NCBI GenBank assembly: GCA_028285245.1
Contig: JANQPY010000047.1
Span: 19,767-83,766, forward strand
DNA length: 64,000 nucleotides
DNA from: Gammaproteobacteria bacterium
GTDB taxonomy: Bacteria; Pseudomonadota; Gammaproteobacteria; Steroidobacterales; GCA-2729495
Direction of reading: 5' to 3'
Shown here: positions 1-8,550 of the stretch, piece after piece
Position numbering within the stretch: position 1 is the stretch's first letter
Layout of the letters: each line of letters starts with the position of its first letter
Notes under the pieces: generated by a model
The model's database searches: none
What the model was told of the DNA's origin: nothing
Seen by the model: the letters and a program-made list of their open reading frames with translations, nothing else
Made by a program: the position numbers and the translations under genes

Positions 1-1
1 A

Positions 2-526
2 CCGATCGCGCTGACCGAGGTCGAGTTGCGCAATGACGATGGTTCACCGAGTGCGGCCGGCGAAGTCGGCGAACTGTTTTCCACCAGCCCATACTTGTTT
101 AACGGCTACTGGAATCGAAACGAGGCGACCCGCGAGGCCTATCACGATGGGTGGGTTACGGTTGGCGACTTAGCCAAGCGTGATGAAGAGGGCTATTTGT
201 ACATTGTCGATCGCAAGAAGGACATGGTCATATCCGGCGGCGTTAACATCTACCCGCGGGAAGTCGAGGAAGTGCTGTTTGGCCACCCGCAGATCACCGA
301 TGTGGCGGTTATTGGCGTACCGGACGAGAAATGGGGCGAACGACTAAAGGCGTACATCGTCCCCGCTTCAGGCAGCAGCGTCGATCAGGAAACGATTGAG
401 GCCTTCTGCGCGGAGAGAATTTCACGCATGAAAACTCCTCGCGAGGTGGAGTGCATCGAGCAGATTCCGCGTAACGCGAACGGCAAGGTACTCAAGACTG
501 AATTACGCCGGCGCAGTGGTGTCTGA
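2..526 (+). CDS. Acyl-CoA synthetase (ANL superfamily), C-terminal part
   Basis: This gene is cut by the left edge; 174 codons remain and the reading frame is open to the first base. It is the C-terminal part of an AMP-forming acyl-CoA or aryl-CoA ligase, which activates a carboxylic acid with ATP and CoA. Visible ANL motifs are the hinge region DRKKDMVISGGVNIYPREV, the VAVIGVPDEKWGE block, and PRNANGKVLK near the end, which carries the conserved lysine used in adenylation. The substrate cannot be read from this part. Its stop codon overlaps the start of the next gene by 11 bp, so the two are probably co-translated. The downstream redox genes suggest a catabolic pathway that works on CoA thioesters; that is inference. 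Confidence 0.88.
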   Translation, partial: PIALTEVELRNDDGSPSAAGEVGELFSTSPYLFNGYWNRNEATREAYHDGWVTVGDLAKRDEEGYLYIVDRKKDMVISGGVNIYPREVEEVLFGHPQITDVAVIGVPDEKWGERLKAYIVPASGSSVDQETIEAFCAERISRMKTPREVECIEQIPRNANGKVLKTELRRRSGV

Positions 527-1154
527 GGAACCTAAGCTTGGTGTCGATTTCTATTTCGACTTCGCCTGCCCCTGGACATATTTGACGCTCGTCCGCCTGC
601 GCGAGGTGGCGATGCGCACAGGGGCGGTAATCTGCTGGAAGCCGATTAATAGTCATGGTCTGCCGCCCGGCGGTCCACGCTTCAGCGAGGACCCGCTCAT
701 CGCCGCCTGGCAGGCATCCGATCTTGAGGCCTGGGCCGATTTTTGTGCCGTGCCGCTTAAACTGCCCGATACGTGGCCGGGACCGGTAATCCCGGCATTG
801 GCCGGGGCCGTGGCTGCAATTCAGCAAGGCAAAGCAGAGCGGTACATTCCCGCGGTTTTTTCCGCTGCGTTCGGCCGCGGTGTTGACCTCAACGATGGGC
901 AGGCGCTGTCAGGTCTGGCAAATGACGCCGGGCTTGCGCCCGCAGGCTTCGAGGCAGCAGTCAGCGCGGAGACGAGCGCGGCAGTGTTGCGCGATAATGC
1001 CGCCGAGCTCAACGCGCGTGGTGGATTTGCCTCGGCCAGCATACTGGTCGGCGAGCGCCTTATGGTCGGCAACGAGCGGATTCCACTGGTGGAGTTCGCT
1101 CTGGGTCAGGCCAGCAACAAAACCTTTGTGGTTCCGGGATACCATGGCGAGTAG
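516..1154 (+). CDS. DsbA-fold protein, 2-hydroxychromene-2-carboxylate isomerase-like
   Basis: A 212-residue protein of the DsbA/kappa-GST fold. The N-terminus DFYFDFACPWTYL is the typical first strand and active-site turn of 2-hydroxychromene-2-carboxylate isomerases and FrnE-like proteins. Only one cysteine (C18, in CPWT) is in the active-site turn, so it is not a CxxC disulfide oxidoreductase; glutathione-dependent isomerase or transferase chemistry is more likely. The C-terminal half keeps the thioredoxin-like block ASILVGERLMVGNERIP. The GTG start at 516 overlaps the upstream ligase gene by 11 bp; a second GTG follows directly and cannot be excluded. Family members act in aromatic and polycyclic ring degradation. 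The exact substrate is unknown. Confidence 0.7.
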   Translation: MVSEEPKLGVDFYFDFACPWTYLTLVRLREVAMRTGAVICWKPINSHGLPPGGPRFSEDPLIAAWQASDLEAWADFCAVPLKLPDTWPGPVIPALAGAVAAIQQGKAERYIPAVFSAAFGRGVDLNDGQALSGLANDAGLAPAGFEAAVSAETSAAVLRDNAAELNARGGFASASILVGERLMVGNERIPLVEFALGQASNKTFVVPGYHGE

Positions 1155-1218
1155 CCGGATGCCCAGAGCACATGCCGGTCCGGCGAGCGGTCATGAGCCA
1201 GTGACGATGAGTAAGAAT

Positions 1219-1223
1219 GGGAG
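1219..1223 (+). promoter_or_regulatory. Ribosome binding site deciding the molybdoenzyme start
   Basis: GGGAG lies 8 nt upstream of the ATG at 1232. An in-frame ATG at 1217 overlaps this site and has no Shine-Dalgarno of its own, so the ATG at 1232 is preferred. This also places the twin-arginine motif at residues 9-10, a normal distance from the N-terminus. Confidence 0.6.
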
Positions 1224-1231
1224 CTAAGGAT

Positions 1232-3991
1232 ATGCAGCCCACGGGCGAGACAAGTCGACGCGGTTTCATTGCAGGCGCTGCCGCAGGGGGGCTTGCGCTT
1301 AAGTATGGCGCCACGGCGGATGCCCAGAATGCGCAGCCGGACTACGGCCAGTGGGAAGACCTGATGCGCTCCAAGTGGACCTGGGATAGTGTCGCCCACG
1401 GTTCGCATGGCACCAACTGTCAGGGCGGCTGCGCGTTCAATGTCTATGTAAAGAACGGAATCGTCTGGAGGGAAGAGCAGCAGGGGCAGTACGGAAAGTC
1501 CGATGCGGATGCGCCCGACTACGGTCCGCGCGGGTGCCAGAAAGGACTGCGCCACGCGAAGTACATGTATGGCAAGCAGCGCGTCCTGTATCCCATGAAG
1601 CGGGCCGGAGCGCGCGGCGAGGGCAAGTGGGAACGCATTAGCTGGGACCAGGCCACTGCAGAAATCGCTGACCGCTTCATCGACACCTGCAGCGAGTTTG
1701 GTCCGGAGTCAATTACCATTGGCCTGGGCACGCAGATGGCCATGAAGCGGGCGACGCTGATGGGTCTGGGCCGCTTCGCGACGATCACCGGCAGTCCGCT
1801 GCCCGAGGCCTTCGCTGGCGTCGGCGATCTGCCCACCGGCATTTATCTGACCGTTGGCGAGCCATTACTGGGTGACTCCGCCGCCGCGATCTTCAAGTCG
1901 AAGGCCTGTTTCGTCTGGTTCGCGAATCCCGCCGTGACGCGCATTCCCGACGCCCACTTCTTCTGGGAAGCCCGCTATAACGGCACCGAAGTAGTGGCTA
2001 TTTCACCGGAATTCACGCCGACCGCCATGCATGCCAGCAAGTGGGTCAATCCCAAACCGGGCACCGATGCTGCGCTCGCTATGGGCATGGTGAACACGAT
2101 TCTTACCGATGGCAGCTATGATGCTGAGTACATTCGCGAACAAACTGATCTGCCGTTTCTGGTGCGCACCGATACGCGCCGGTTCCTGCGCGGCACCGAC
2201 TTTGGTGAATCCGGCGACCAGGCAGAGGAAACCTTCTACTTCTGGGATGGCGCGACCGATGCCGTGGCAGCGGCGCCCGGGACGGGCTTTCAGGTGCCGC
2301 CCCCTGGAGCCCCGATACCCGAGCACAAGGAGAAACTTGTACTCGGGAATCTGCAGCCTGCTTTAGAGGGGCGCTGGAAGGTAAGTACCCCGTCAGGCGA
2401 TGTTGAAGTCACAACCGTGTTCGAGCTGCTGCGCGAGCATTCTGGCGCCTTCGCTCCTGAGCGGTCAGGTGAAATCACTGGCCTGCACCCGGACGTGATT
2501 CGAGAGTTGGGGCGCAAATTTGCCGCTGCCAAACCCGCGATGATTTATGCCGGTTTCCGTATTTCCAAGTGGGTACACGGAGACCTTTTCCAGCGGGCGG
2601 TGATGTTGCTTCTGTCCATTACAGGCAATCTCGGTAAGCCTGGTGGCGGTATGCAGTTCATGAACCTGAGCAAAGACCAGGATCAGGCCGCCTTCTGGTT
2701 CGATGGACTACCGCCAACTTTGCGTGTCGCTACGCTGTCACGCTGGGACTACACCCACGCAGATGGCCGGAGCATGAATGCGGAGGGGTATGGCGAGGAG
2801 CTTGCCGCCCACTACGACAAGTACTTCCAGGAGGCCATTAGCAAACAATGGTTCCCGGACTACAGCCGCACGCCCTGGAAGATGGGCTTTTACATGGGCA
2901 GCAACGCCGCGAACTGGCGAGCGGCGGGACAGCGGTGGCGCGAGGAGGCGTTTGAGAAGCTCGAGCACATCGTCGCCTGCGCTACGGACATGGGTGTCAC
3001 GGCAATGTATGCGGACTACGTTTTGCCCGTGGCCCATCACTACGAGCGGCAGGACGTCGTGCTATGGCAATGGACGCCGTACCTGCAGGTACTCGATGCA
3101 GCCGTGCCCCCGCTTGGTGAGTCTGTGGATGATTTCGAACTTTTCCGCCGTCTGTCTAAGGCCATCAGTGAACGCGCTAAGGCACGGGGTGTCGCCCCGG
3201 TTGAGGACAACTACTTTGGGATGCCCGTCGTCCGCGACTTCACGCAGTGTTATGACCTGTTCACCAAGAACGGTGCCTACACCAGCATGCGGGATGCGCT
3301 CGACTTTATGCTCGCTGTAAATCAGAACCTGCCGAAAGAGTCGTTCGATACCCTTGCAAAGAACGGTATTACACGGGTACCTGGTTCGGATGGGTTGATT
3401 TACGGACCTGACTCACCCTACCGGGACACCATGATCCGGAGTGTGAATGAGAAAAAGCCCTATCACACGCTCACAGGGCGTCAGCAGTACTACATAGACC
3501 ACGAGTGGTTTCTGCAGGAAGGGGAGGCGCTACCGACGCATCGCGAACCACTTGATACCAAGGGTTACCCCTTGAGGCTGGTCATGGGTCATGCCCGCCA
3601 TGGCATCCACAGCATGTGGCGGGATGATCCGCTGCTCGTCGGGCTGCAACGGGGCGAACCGGATATCTACGTCAGCCCGGCCGATGCGGAGTCACGCGGC
3701 GTGGCTGACGGCGATCTGATTCGAGTCTTTAATAGCTACGGCTCGTTTGTTGTTATGGCGCATGTCACCTCGGCGATGCAGCCCGGGATGACCTACATGT
3801 ATCACGGTTGGGATCCGATGATGTTTCGCGGCCGGCAGAATTTCGGTGCCGTCACTTCCGGTGCCGGCCTGATAAAGCCAACGACGATTGCGGGTGGCCA
3901 GGGACACATCAATTACCGGACTTTCCTGTTCGAACCGAACGCGGTATTTCAGGATGTGACCTGCGACTTTGAGAAGTACGCAGAGGCTTGA
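1232..3991 (+). CDS. Tat-exported type II DMSO-reductase-family molybdenum oxidoreductase, catalytic subunit
   Basis: About 919 residues from the ATG at 1232. It starts with a twin-arginine signal (SRRGFIAGAAAGG, RR at 9-10), so it should be exported folded with bis-MGD cofactor. The [4Fe-4S] ligand pattern is H59-x3-C63-x3-C67-x34-C102. A histidine first ligand marks the type II group (nitrate reductase NarG, ethylbenzene dehydrogenase, steroid C25 dehydrogenase, selenate and perchlorate reductases). D199 in GVGDLPTG aligns with the Mo-ligating aspartate of NarG (SDLPPAS). The C-terminal half has a normal molybdopterin-dinucleotide-binding domain (YPLRLVMGHARHGIHSMWRDD). Type II enzymes normally come with an iron-sulfur beta subunit, a haem gamma subunit and a TorD-like chaperone; none follows here. 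The neighbouring CoA ligase suggests oxygen-independent hydroxylation of a hydrocarbon or steroid, which is inference. Confidence 0.85.
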   Translation: MQPTGETSRRGFIAGAAAGGLALKYGATADAQNAQPDYGQWEDLMRSKWTWDSVAHGSHGTNCQGGCAFNVYVKNGIVWREEQQGQYGKSDADAPDYGPRGCQKGLRHAKYMYGKQRVLYPMKRAGARGEGKWERISWDQATAEIADRFIDTCSEFGPESITIGLGTQMAMKRATLMGLGRFATITGSPLPEAFAGVGDLPTGIYLTVGEPLLGDSAAAIFKSKACFVWFANPAVTRIPDAHFFWEARYNGTEVVAISPEFTPTAMHASKWVNPKPGTDAALAMGMVNTILTDGSYDAEYIREQTDLPFLVRTDTRRFLRGTDFGESGDQAEETFYFWDGATDAVAAAPGTGFQVPPPGAPIPEHKEKLVLGNLQPALEGRWKVSTPSGDVEVTTVFELLREHSGAFAPERSGEITGLHPDVIRELGRKFAAAKPAMIYAGFRISKWVHGDLFQRAVMLLLSITGNLGKPGGGMQFMNLSKDQDQAAFWFDGLPPTLRVATLSRWDYTHADGRSMNAEGYGEELAAHYDKYFQEAISKQWFPDYSRTPWKMGFYMGSNAANWRAAGQRWREEAFEKLEHIVACATDMGVTAMYADYVLPVAHHYERQDVVLWQWTPYLQVLDAAVPPLGESVDDFELFRRLSKAISERAKARGVAPVEDNYFGMPVVRDFTQCYDLFTKNGAYTSMRDALDFMLAVNQNLPKESFDTLAKNGITRVPGSDGLIYGPDSPYRDTMIRSVNEKKPYHTLTGRQQYYIDHEWFLQEGEALPTHREPLDTKGYPLRLVMGHARHGIHSMWRDDPLLVGLQRGEPDIYVSPADAESRGVADGDLIRVFNSYGSFVVMAHVTSAMQPGMTYMYHGWDPMMFRGRQNFGAVTSGAGLIKPTTIAGGQGHINYRTFLFEPNAVFQDVTCDFEKYAEA

Positions 3992-3996
3992 GGAGG
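3991..3996 (+). promoter_or_regulatory. Ribosome binding site for the bilin-reductase-like gene
   Basis: AGGAGG begins on the last base of the molybdoenzyme stop codon and lies 9 nt upstream of the ATG at 4006. This decides the start against an upstream in-frame TTG at 3988 that would overlap the previous gene. Confidence 0.7.
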
Positions 3997-4005
3997 CCAG
4001 CGGCG

Positions 4006-4698
4006 ATGGAAGCAACCTTGGATGAAGTTTTGGATAGCGCCATTGGCCGCATTAGTCAGACCGTATCGGTGCGGCCAATGGAGGTCGATCCGGAGCTGGC
4101 CAGGCCGAAATCGTTCCTGAAGGTGCTTGACGCAGACCACCACAACTACTCAGCTGACAAGTTCAGGAAGCTGTTCACCATGCGCTTTCGCGTGAAGCTG
4201 CCGCCGCTCGATCAGATCAACATGATCTTTTATCCTGAGCCAGACTTTGACGCACCCATTTTTCTGTTTTTCTGCCTGGTCACCAAGCGCAAGGTGATTG
4301 GCCATTTAAACGTGAATTGCCCCTTCGATACGCCCGAGTATCGGGCGCGCTGGGTCGATCCGCTAACAGAAATACTTGGCCGCTATCCTCAATTTGAGGC
4401 GGATGATCGTTATCCAGAGTGGATGAAGAAGTACCGCCGGGACTGCACCATTATGGGCATGTTTAAGCAGGATCGATTCGACGACTTACACCATTGTGCG
4501 ATGGACTATCTGGACCACTACATGCGGGAGATTGATAAGTCTGAGCCGGTTACCGATCCGGACAAGCTCGCCACGATTCGCGCGTTCCAGGACAAGTTTG
4601 TTGACGACATTCGCACCCAGGACAAAGCACAAAAAATGATCTCCAAGATGATCGGCAAAGACACCGCCCGCCGCATCTTCTACGAAGTCACCACCTGA
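4006..4698 (+). CDS. Ferredoxin-dependent bilin reductase (FDBR)-like protein of unknown function
   Basis: A 230-residue protein that I align by eye to cyanobacterial PcyA over three blocks: YSADKFRKLF...LDQINMIFYPEPDFDAPIF against the PcyA RKMHLE...LHCVMFPEP segment; the helix DDLHHCAMDYLDHYM; and the C-terminal QDKAQKMISKMIGKDTARRIF against the NDKTRRVLEKAFGEAWAER block. This is the HY2/FDBR fold. The residues I recall as catalytic in PcyA (E76, H88, D105) do not appear conserved: the H88 position is Asn and the others are hydrophobic or cysteine. It is therefore probably not a standard phytobilin reductase. It follows the molybdoenzyme gene with its own AGGAGG and 14-nt spacing, so the two are likely co-transcribed. 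It could be a partner or electron-transfer protein of that enzyme. Function is not known. Confidence 0.62.
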   Translation: MEATLDEVLDSAIGRISQTVSVRPMEVDPELARPKSFLKVLDADHHNYSADKFRKLFTMRFRVKLPPLDQINMIFYPEPDFDAPIFLFFCLVTKRKVIGHLNVNCPFDTPEYRARWVDPLTEILGRYPQFEADDRYPEWMKKYRRDCTIMGMFKQDRFDDLHHCAMDYLDHYMREIDKSEPVTDPDKLATIRAFQDKFVDDIRTQDKAQKMISKMIGKDTARRIFYEVTT

Positions 4699-4700
4699 GC

Positions 4701-4732
4701 AAAAAAAAACCGCCCGCACATGGTGCGGGCGG
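4701..4732 (-). terminator. Rho-independent terminator of the leftward lipoprotein gene
   Basis: A perfect 10-bp GC stem (4710-4719 with 4723-4732, 3-nt loop) is flanked by nine A residues at 4701-4709, which read as a T-run on the minus strand. The orientation fits the end of the lipoprotein gene at 4757-5155. The same hairpin may also slow transcription leaving the molybdoenzyme group, but there is no T-run on that side. Confidence 0.9.
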
Positions 4733-4756
4733 CAATTCGTAAAGGTACCTGCGGAC

Positions 4757-5155
4757 CTACTGGCCGAGCATATCGTCGGCCATCTTATCGGCCTGGTCTT
4801 TAGCGTCGTCCACCATGTCCTTGCCGGCGTCGCTCATGTCATCCATGACTTTTCCTCCGGCATCAACGGCATCGTCAACCACATCGCCAGCAGCGTCTAC
4901 CGCATCCTTGCCGGTATCCACCACTGTATCGGCCATGTCACCGGCCGCATCAGCTGCGTCGTCCATCATCTGGCCGGCAGAATCTGCCATGTCGCCAGCC
5001 GCGTCCTTCGCGCTGTCCATCATGTCACCGCCGGCTTCCTTGGCGCTGTCCATCATGCCGCTGGCCGTATCGGCCACACCGCCAGATTCGTTGCCACCAC
5101 AGCCGCTAATGGATAGCGCTGCCAACACGGCAGCCAAGGTCAGAAAAATTCTCAT
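4757..5155 (-). CDS. Acidic, Ala/Asp/Met-rich repeat lipoprotein
   Basis: A 132-residue protein with a lipoprotein signal (MRIFLTLAAVLAALSISGC; lipobox SISG-C at 16-20). The mature part is almost entirely degenerate 7-11-residue repeats such as DAAGDMADS, SAKDAAGD, VVDDAVDAG and DAKDQADKM. It is very acidic and should form long amphipathic helices, like LEA-type or Lpp-like helical lipoproteins. The signal peptide and clean start (ATG at 5153-5155) favour this strand over the opposite one, where the repeats also keep frames open. The gene has its own terminator at 4701-4732. It could be a periplasmic spacer or stress protein; there is no recognisable enzymatic domain. The repeats suggest internal duplication and possible length variation between strains. 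Confidence 0.78.
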   Translation of the reverse strand: MRIFLTLAAVLAALSISGCGGNESGGVADTASGMMDSAKEAGGDMMDSAKDAAGDMADSAGQMMDDAADAAGDMADTVVDTGKDAVDAAGDVVDDAVDAGGKVMDDMSDAGKDMVDDAKDQADKMADDMLGQ

Positions 5156-5371
5156 ACTGTAGTCCCCTGTAGAGCGTTCGCGATCTGAGTCAAACTCAGC
5201 TTAAACCCATAGCTAACGCCGCGTCTCTACTCGACACGGCCCACGCGGCGTAGTCTCTCAGCAGCGCGTGCGCGGGTCAAATCAGCCCGCTGCCCCCCTG
5301 GTTTGGGACTAGCCCGATTCTGATCGCATTGTATGATCGATCGCGGGGCGGTAACGCGGGAGGCAAGAACC

Positions 5372-5800
5372 ATGCATACGGCGTTGGAAATTCTGCAAAG
5401 CAAAGGCAGCGATGTCTGGTCAGTGTCACCTGATGACCTGATCTACGATGCAATCCGACAAATGTCCGAACGCGAGATTGGCGCGCTTCTGGTAATGCAG
5501 GAGGGCAAGCTGGTCGGCATCGTTAGCGAGAGAGACTACGCCCGAAAAGTCGCTCTCGAGGAACGCTCCAGTCGGACTTCGCCGGTGCGGGACATCATGT
5601 CCACACGAGTGCTCTGCGTGCGGCCAGAACAAACGGTCCAGGAGTGCATGGCGCTGATGACGGAGAAGCGGGCACGCCACCTGCCGGTCCTTGACCACAA
5701 GCAGGTCGTTGGCGTGCTCTCGATCGGCGATCTGGTCAAGGCGATCATCGCCGAGCAGCAGTTTGAGATTGAGCGGCTACAGCACTACATCACGCACTGA
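5372..5800 (+). CDS. CBS-domain pair protein
   Basis: A small protein of about 142 residues made of two tandem CBS motifs. The first (about residues 10-60) contains DLIYDAIRQMSEREIGALLVM...LVGIVSERD, and the second (about 70-130) contains QECMALMTEKRARHLPVL and VVGVLSIGDLVKAI. The two pack into a Bateman module that usually binds adenosine nucleotides. There is no attached effector domain. The C-terminal FEIERLQHYI helix is common in stand-alone CBS proteins. The start is the ATG at 5372, which has GGGAGG at 5358-5363; an upstream in-frame ATG at 5333 has no ribosome binding site. The gene stands alone between two leftward genes. The partner it regulates is not evident. Confidence 0.88.
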   Translation: MHTALEILQSKGSDVWSVSPDDLIYDAIRQMSEREIGALLVMQEGKLVGIVSERDYARKVALEERSSRTSPVRDIMSTRVLCVRPEQTVQECMALMTEKRARHLPVLDHKQVVGVLSIGDLVKAIIAEQQFEIERLQHYITH

Positions 5801-5821
5801 CCGCGGTGTTCGCGAGCCCGC

Positions 5822-7198
5822 TTAACCGGCCGGTCCCGGCTCAAGTGCTTCCAAATCCTGTTCAGTTAGTTTGATGCGGTTCAACAACAGGATGCTCACT
5901 GTGTGCAGAAACGCCGGCGCCACGATGTAGCCTAGCTGAATGGTTCTTAGCACCTCGGGCGTTTGCTCTGGAAAGCTCCCGTCGCTGGCTTCGACAAAGC
6001 CGACTATGGACAGAACCGTCAGAAACAGCCAGGCGCCCAACGCATTACCTACCTTGTCAACAGCAGAATAGATGGACGAGAGCGCGCCCTCGCGGCTGAT
6101 GCCGCTGGTGATGCGATCGTAGTTCACGGTGTCGGTTAACACAGAGAACGACATCAGGATAAACCCGCCGTTGAAGACGCCGATGCCAACGGCAATAAGC
6201 CACACGATCCACATGTTCTCGGCGCTTGCCGTGAAGTAGAACAGGATATTGAGGGAGTAGAGGAACAGGCACCACTTGTAAACGCGCATCTTGCCGAGCC
6301 GCCCTGCCGCGTAAACCAGTGCCGGCATTGCCGCAATGGACGACAGGGCGATGATGACAATCCAGATCGCGATTGCATCAAAGGCACCCAAGCCCAGAGC
6401 CAGCGTGTACCCGAGGAAGTAGATTCCACCTGCGTAGCCGATACCCGCGCTGATGTACTGCACGATATTGGCGGAAATCAGCCAGACGAAGGGCTTGTTG
6501 TTCCACGCTACGCGCAACTGGTCAGCCAGGCCAAGCGCTATCTCGGTGGGCGGATTGCGAGGTGCCCTGGCGGTGCCAAGAAAAACCCATAGCGTTGATA
6601 GCGCAATGATGCCGCCAAGAATCCAACCCATCCACTGATAACCCTCCCTGGGCGTTCCACCCAGTTCGGTTCCGACCCAGGCAATGATGGTTGGCGCCAG
6701 CGCGCCGCCCACCAGCAGACCCAGCGCGAGGCAGGCGTTGCGAAAGCCCATGATCTTGGTGCGCTCGTGCGGCTGGTCCGACATCTCGGCAGCCATGGTG
6801 AGGTACGGTACGGAGAACATTGAGTAACCCGTGTTCAGCAGCAGATAGACGGCGGTCATGTAGGCGAACAGTGTGAGCTGGCTTTCAATCTCCGGCACAA
6901 CAAACAGCATCACGAAGCTGCCGGCGGCGATTAGCCCACCAGCCAGAATGAACGGTCGGCGCCGCCCCCAGCGAGTATCTGTTTTGTCGGATATAACGCC
7001 TGCGACAGGGTCGGCTGCGACCACCCAGATCTTCGCGATCAGAATAACGATGCCGGCGAGTGCGGCCTCCAGACCAAGCACCGTGGTCATGTAGATCGGC
7101 AGGATTAGCGCGGGCGTATCGCGCAGGATTTGACCGCCAATCTGGCCGACGCCGTAGCCAACGTAAGTAGATAACGGCAACTCGCCAGTTCGATTCAT
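5822..7198 (-). CDS. MFS transporter of the GPH (glycoside-pentoside-hexuronide:cation symporter) family
   Basis: A 458-residue integral membrane protein with about twelve hydrophobic segments. The N-terminal part has the MelB-type signature: YGVGQIGGQ in helix 1, then DPVAGVISDKTDTRWGRRRPFI after helix 2, which holds the cation-site aspartates and the loop 2-3 motif of the family. A second family block is INASIVQ-like (ISANIVQYISAGIGY). It should sit in the inner membrane and couple uptake of a small organic solute to Na+ or H+. The substrate is not evident; many environmental GPH members lie beside catabolic genes and do not carry sugars. It is divergent from the nitrilase gene across 197 bp and might serve the same pathway. 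Confidence 0.85.
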   Translation of the reverse strand: MNRTGELPLSTYVGYGVGQIGGQILRDTPALILPIYMTTVLGLEAALAGIVILIAKIWVVAADPVAGVISDKTDTRWGRRRPFILAGGLIAAGSFVMLFVVPEIESQLTLFAYMTAVYLLLNTGYSMFSVPYLTMAAEMSDQPHERTKIMGFRNACLALGLLVGGALAPTIIAWVGTELGGTPREGYQWMGWILGGIIALSTLWVFLGTARAPRNPPTEIALGLADQLRVAWNNKPFVWLISANIVQYISAGIGYAGGIYFLGYTLALGLGAFDAIAIWIVIIALSSIAAMPALVYAAGRLGKMRVYKWCLFLYSLNILFYFTASAENMWIVWLIAVGIGVFNGGFILMSFSVLTDTVNYDRITSGISREGALSSIYSAVDKVGNALGAWLFLTVLSIVGFVEASDGSFPEQTPEVLRTIQLGYIVAPAFLHTVSILLLNRIKLTEQDLEALEPGPAG

Positions 7199-7395
7199 TG
7201 CAGTGGTGTCCGAGGAGGGGGTTGCAGCCTTGGGTTGCGGATTTCGCTCAGGATTCTCTGGCTATCCACGTTGCCCGGCCAGAGCCATAAGCCGTTAAAT
7301 CCGGTAAGATTCCGGAGCATAACAGCAATCGCTCTAAGGCAGTCACGGGTAAGAACTTTGACTACAGAAAAGGGCACAGGTAACAGGAATCGATT

Positions 7396-8550
7396 ATGAC
7401 TTTGCAGTACACGGCCGTCGGCATTCAGAACGAATCGCACATGGCGGTCACGATTGACGACTACTGGAAAGACATCGAGGCCATCGCGGGCAGCATTGAA
7501 TACGCCGTGTGGAATTGCAGTCTCGATCTGCCAGTCAGGCTGGTTGCAATTTCCGAGGGCGGCATAGGCGGCTGGTGCCTCGGCGGTGGCGATGAACACG
7601 TGCGCATTGCGCGCGAGGTCGTGCCCTCGATTCCAGGAAAAGAAACGGCGTTTCTTGGCGAGATCTGCAAGAAACACAACATTTATCTGATTGCGCAGAT
7701 GATCGCCAAAGATCCAGAGCTGATGGAGGACAGGGTCTTCAACATCGCGTTCATCATCGATCCGAACGGCGAGGTCATCCACAAGCACTACAAGACAGCG
7801 TTCTACCAGCGTGAGCCGAACGTTGCGCCCAGCGATATCTGGAATCTCTATCTGGAGCGCTATGGCGATGATCCCGAAAAGCTGTTCGAAGCGATCTACC
7901 CGGTTGCGCGCACGGAGATCGGCAACATCGGCACACTGATCTGTGCTGAGGGTAGCTATCCGGAAGCGGCGCGGGGACTGGCCCTTAACGGTGCCGAAAT
8001 CATCTGGCGCACGCAGTATCCGGAGCCCTGGATGGGTAACGGCGTTGCCGAGATACAGAACAAATCTCACGCGATTTTTAACACCTGTTATCTGCTGGCG
8101 CCGAACATCGGCGAAATCTGGTTCCCCGGCGGCGGTGCGAAGATGAGCTGCGGCAAGAGCCAGATAATTGACTATCGGGGCAACGTGATTTCCGAGTACC
8201 TTGGCGGCGGCCAGACCCTGGTGAGCGCCGTGCTGAATATCGATGGGCTGAGGGATTTCAGGGTGCGGGCACAGTGGCAAAACCTGGCCAAGGATCTGCG
8301 GGTTGAGGAATACAAGGTCATTTACGACGCCATGATGGCCCGTGGGGGCATTTACCCGGCTAATCTGGCCATGGAGGCGCCGCCGCTGGATGAGACTCAA
8401 CAGCTGGAGCTGGTCAAGCACCAGATCAACAAAATGGCCGACTGGGGCGTTTACACGCCGCCACCAGGTTGGAAGCCCTATACTGTCGACCCTGAGGTCA
8501 GGTCGCGTATCGATCAGGCGGACAAACTCACTAAAGGAGCCAAGCAATGA
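7396..8550 (+). CDS. Carbon-nitrogen hydrolase (nitrilase/amidase superfamily)
   Basis: A 384-residue cytosolic hydrolase of the nitrilase superfamily. The catalytic triad is complete: E54 in ISEGG, K133 in KHYKTAF, and the nucleophile C183 in LICAEGSYPEAARGLALNGAE. Members cleave nitriles or linear amides through a covalent thio-intermediate. The long insertions and C-terminal extension after residue 300 match the amidase-like branch seen in environmental proteobacteria rather than NAD synthetase or carbamoylputrescine types. The gene overlaps the next small gene by ATGA, indicating translational coupling. A paralogue (9093-10157, opposite strand) faces it. The 450-residue open frame on the minus strand across this gene is a GC-driven shadow. 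The substrate is unknown. Confidence 0.85.
   Translation: MTLQYTAVGIQNESHMAVTIDDYWKDIEAIAGSIEYAVWNCSLDLPVRLVAISEGGIGGWCLGGGDEHVRIAREVVPSIPGKETAFLGEICKKHNIYLIAQMIAKDPELMEDRVFNIAFIIDPNGEVIHKHYKTAFYQREPNVAPSDIWNLYLERYGDDPEKLFEAIYPVARTEIGNIGTLICAEGSYPEAARGLALNGAEIIWRTQYPEPWMGNGVAEIQNKSHAIFNTCYLLAPNIGEIWFPGGGAKMSCGKSQIIDYRGNVISEYLGGGQTLVSAVLNIDGLRDFRVRAQWQNLAKDLRVEEYKVIYDAMMARGGIYPANLAMEAPPLDETQQLELVKHQINKMADWGVYTPPPGWKPYTVDPEVRSRIDQADKLTKGAKQ

Noticed and set aside
4701..4732. Terminator for the rightward molybdoenzyme group
   Set aside because: The T-run is on the minus strand only; the plus side downstream of the stem lacks Ts.
4757..5155. A CRISPR or tandem DNA repeat array
   Set aside because: The repeats are degenerate, in phase with codons of a lipoprotein, and have no constant repeat and unique spacer structure.
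7195..8547. A 450-codon open frame on the minus strand opposite the nitrilase gene
   Set aside because: The plus strand encodes a nitrilase with a full catalytic triad; the antisense product has no family pattern and is the result of GC-rich codon use.
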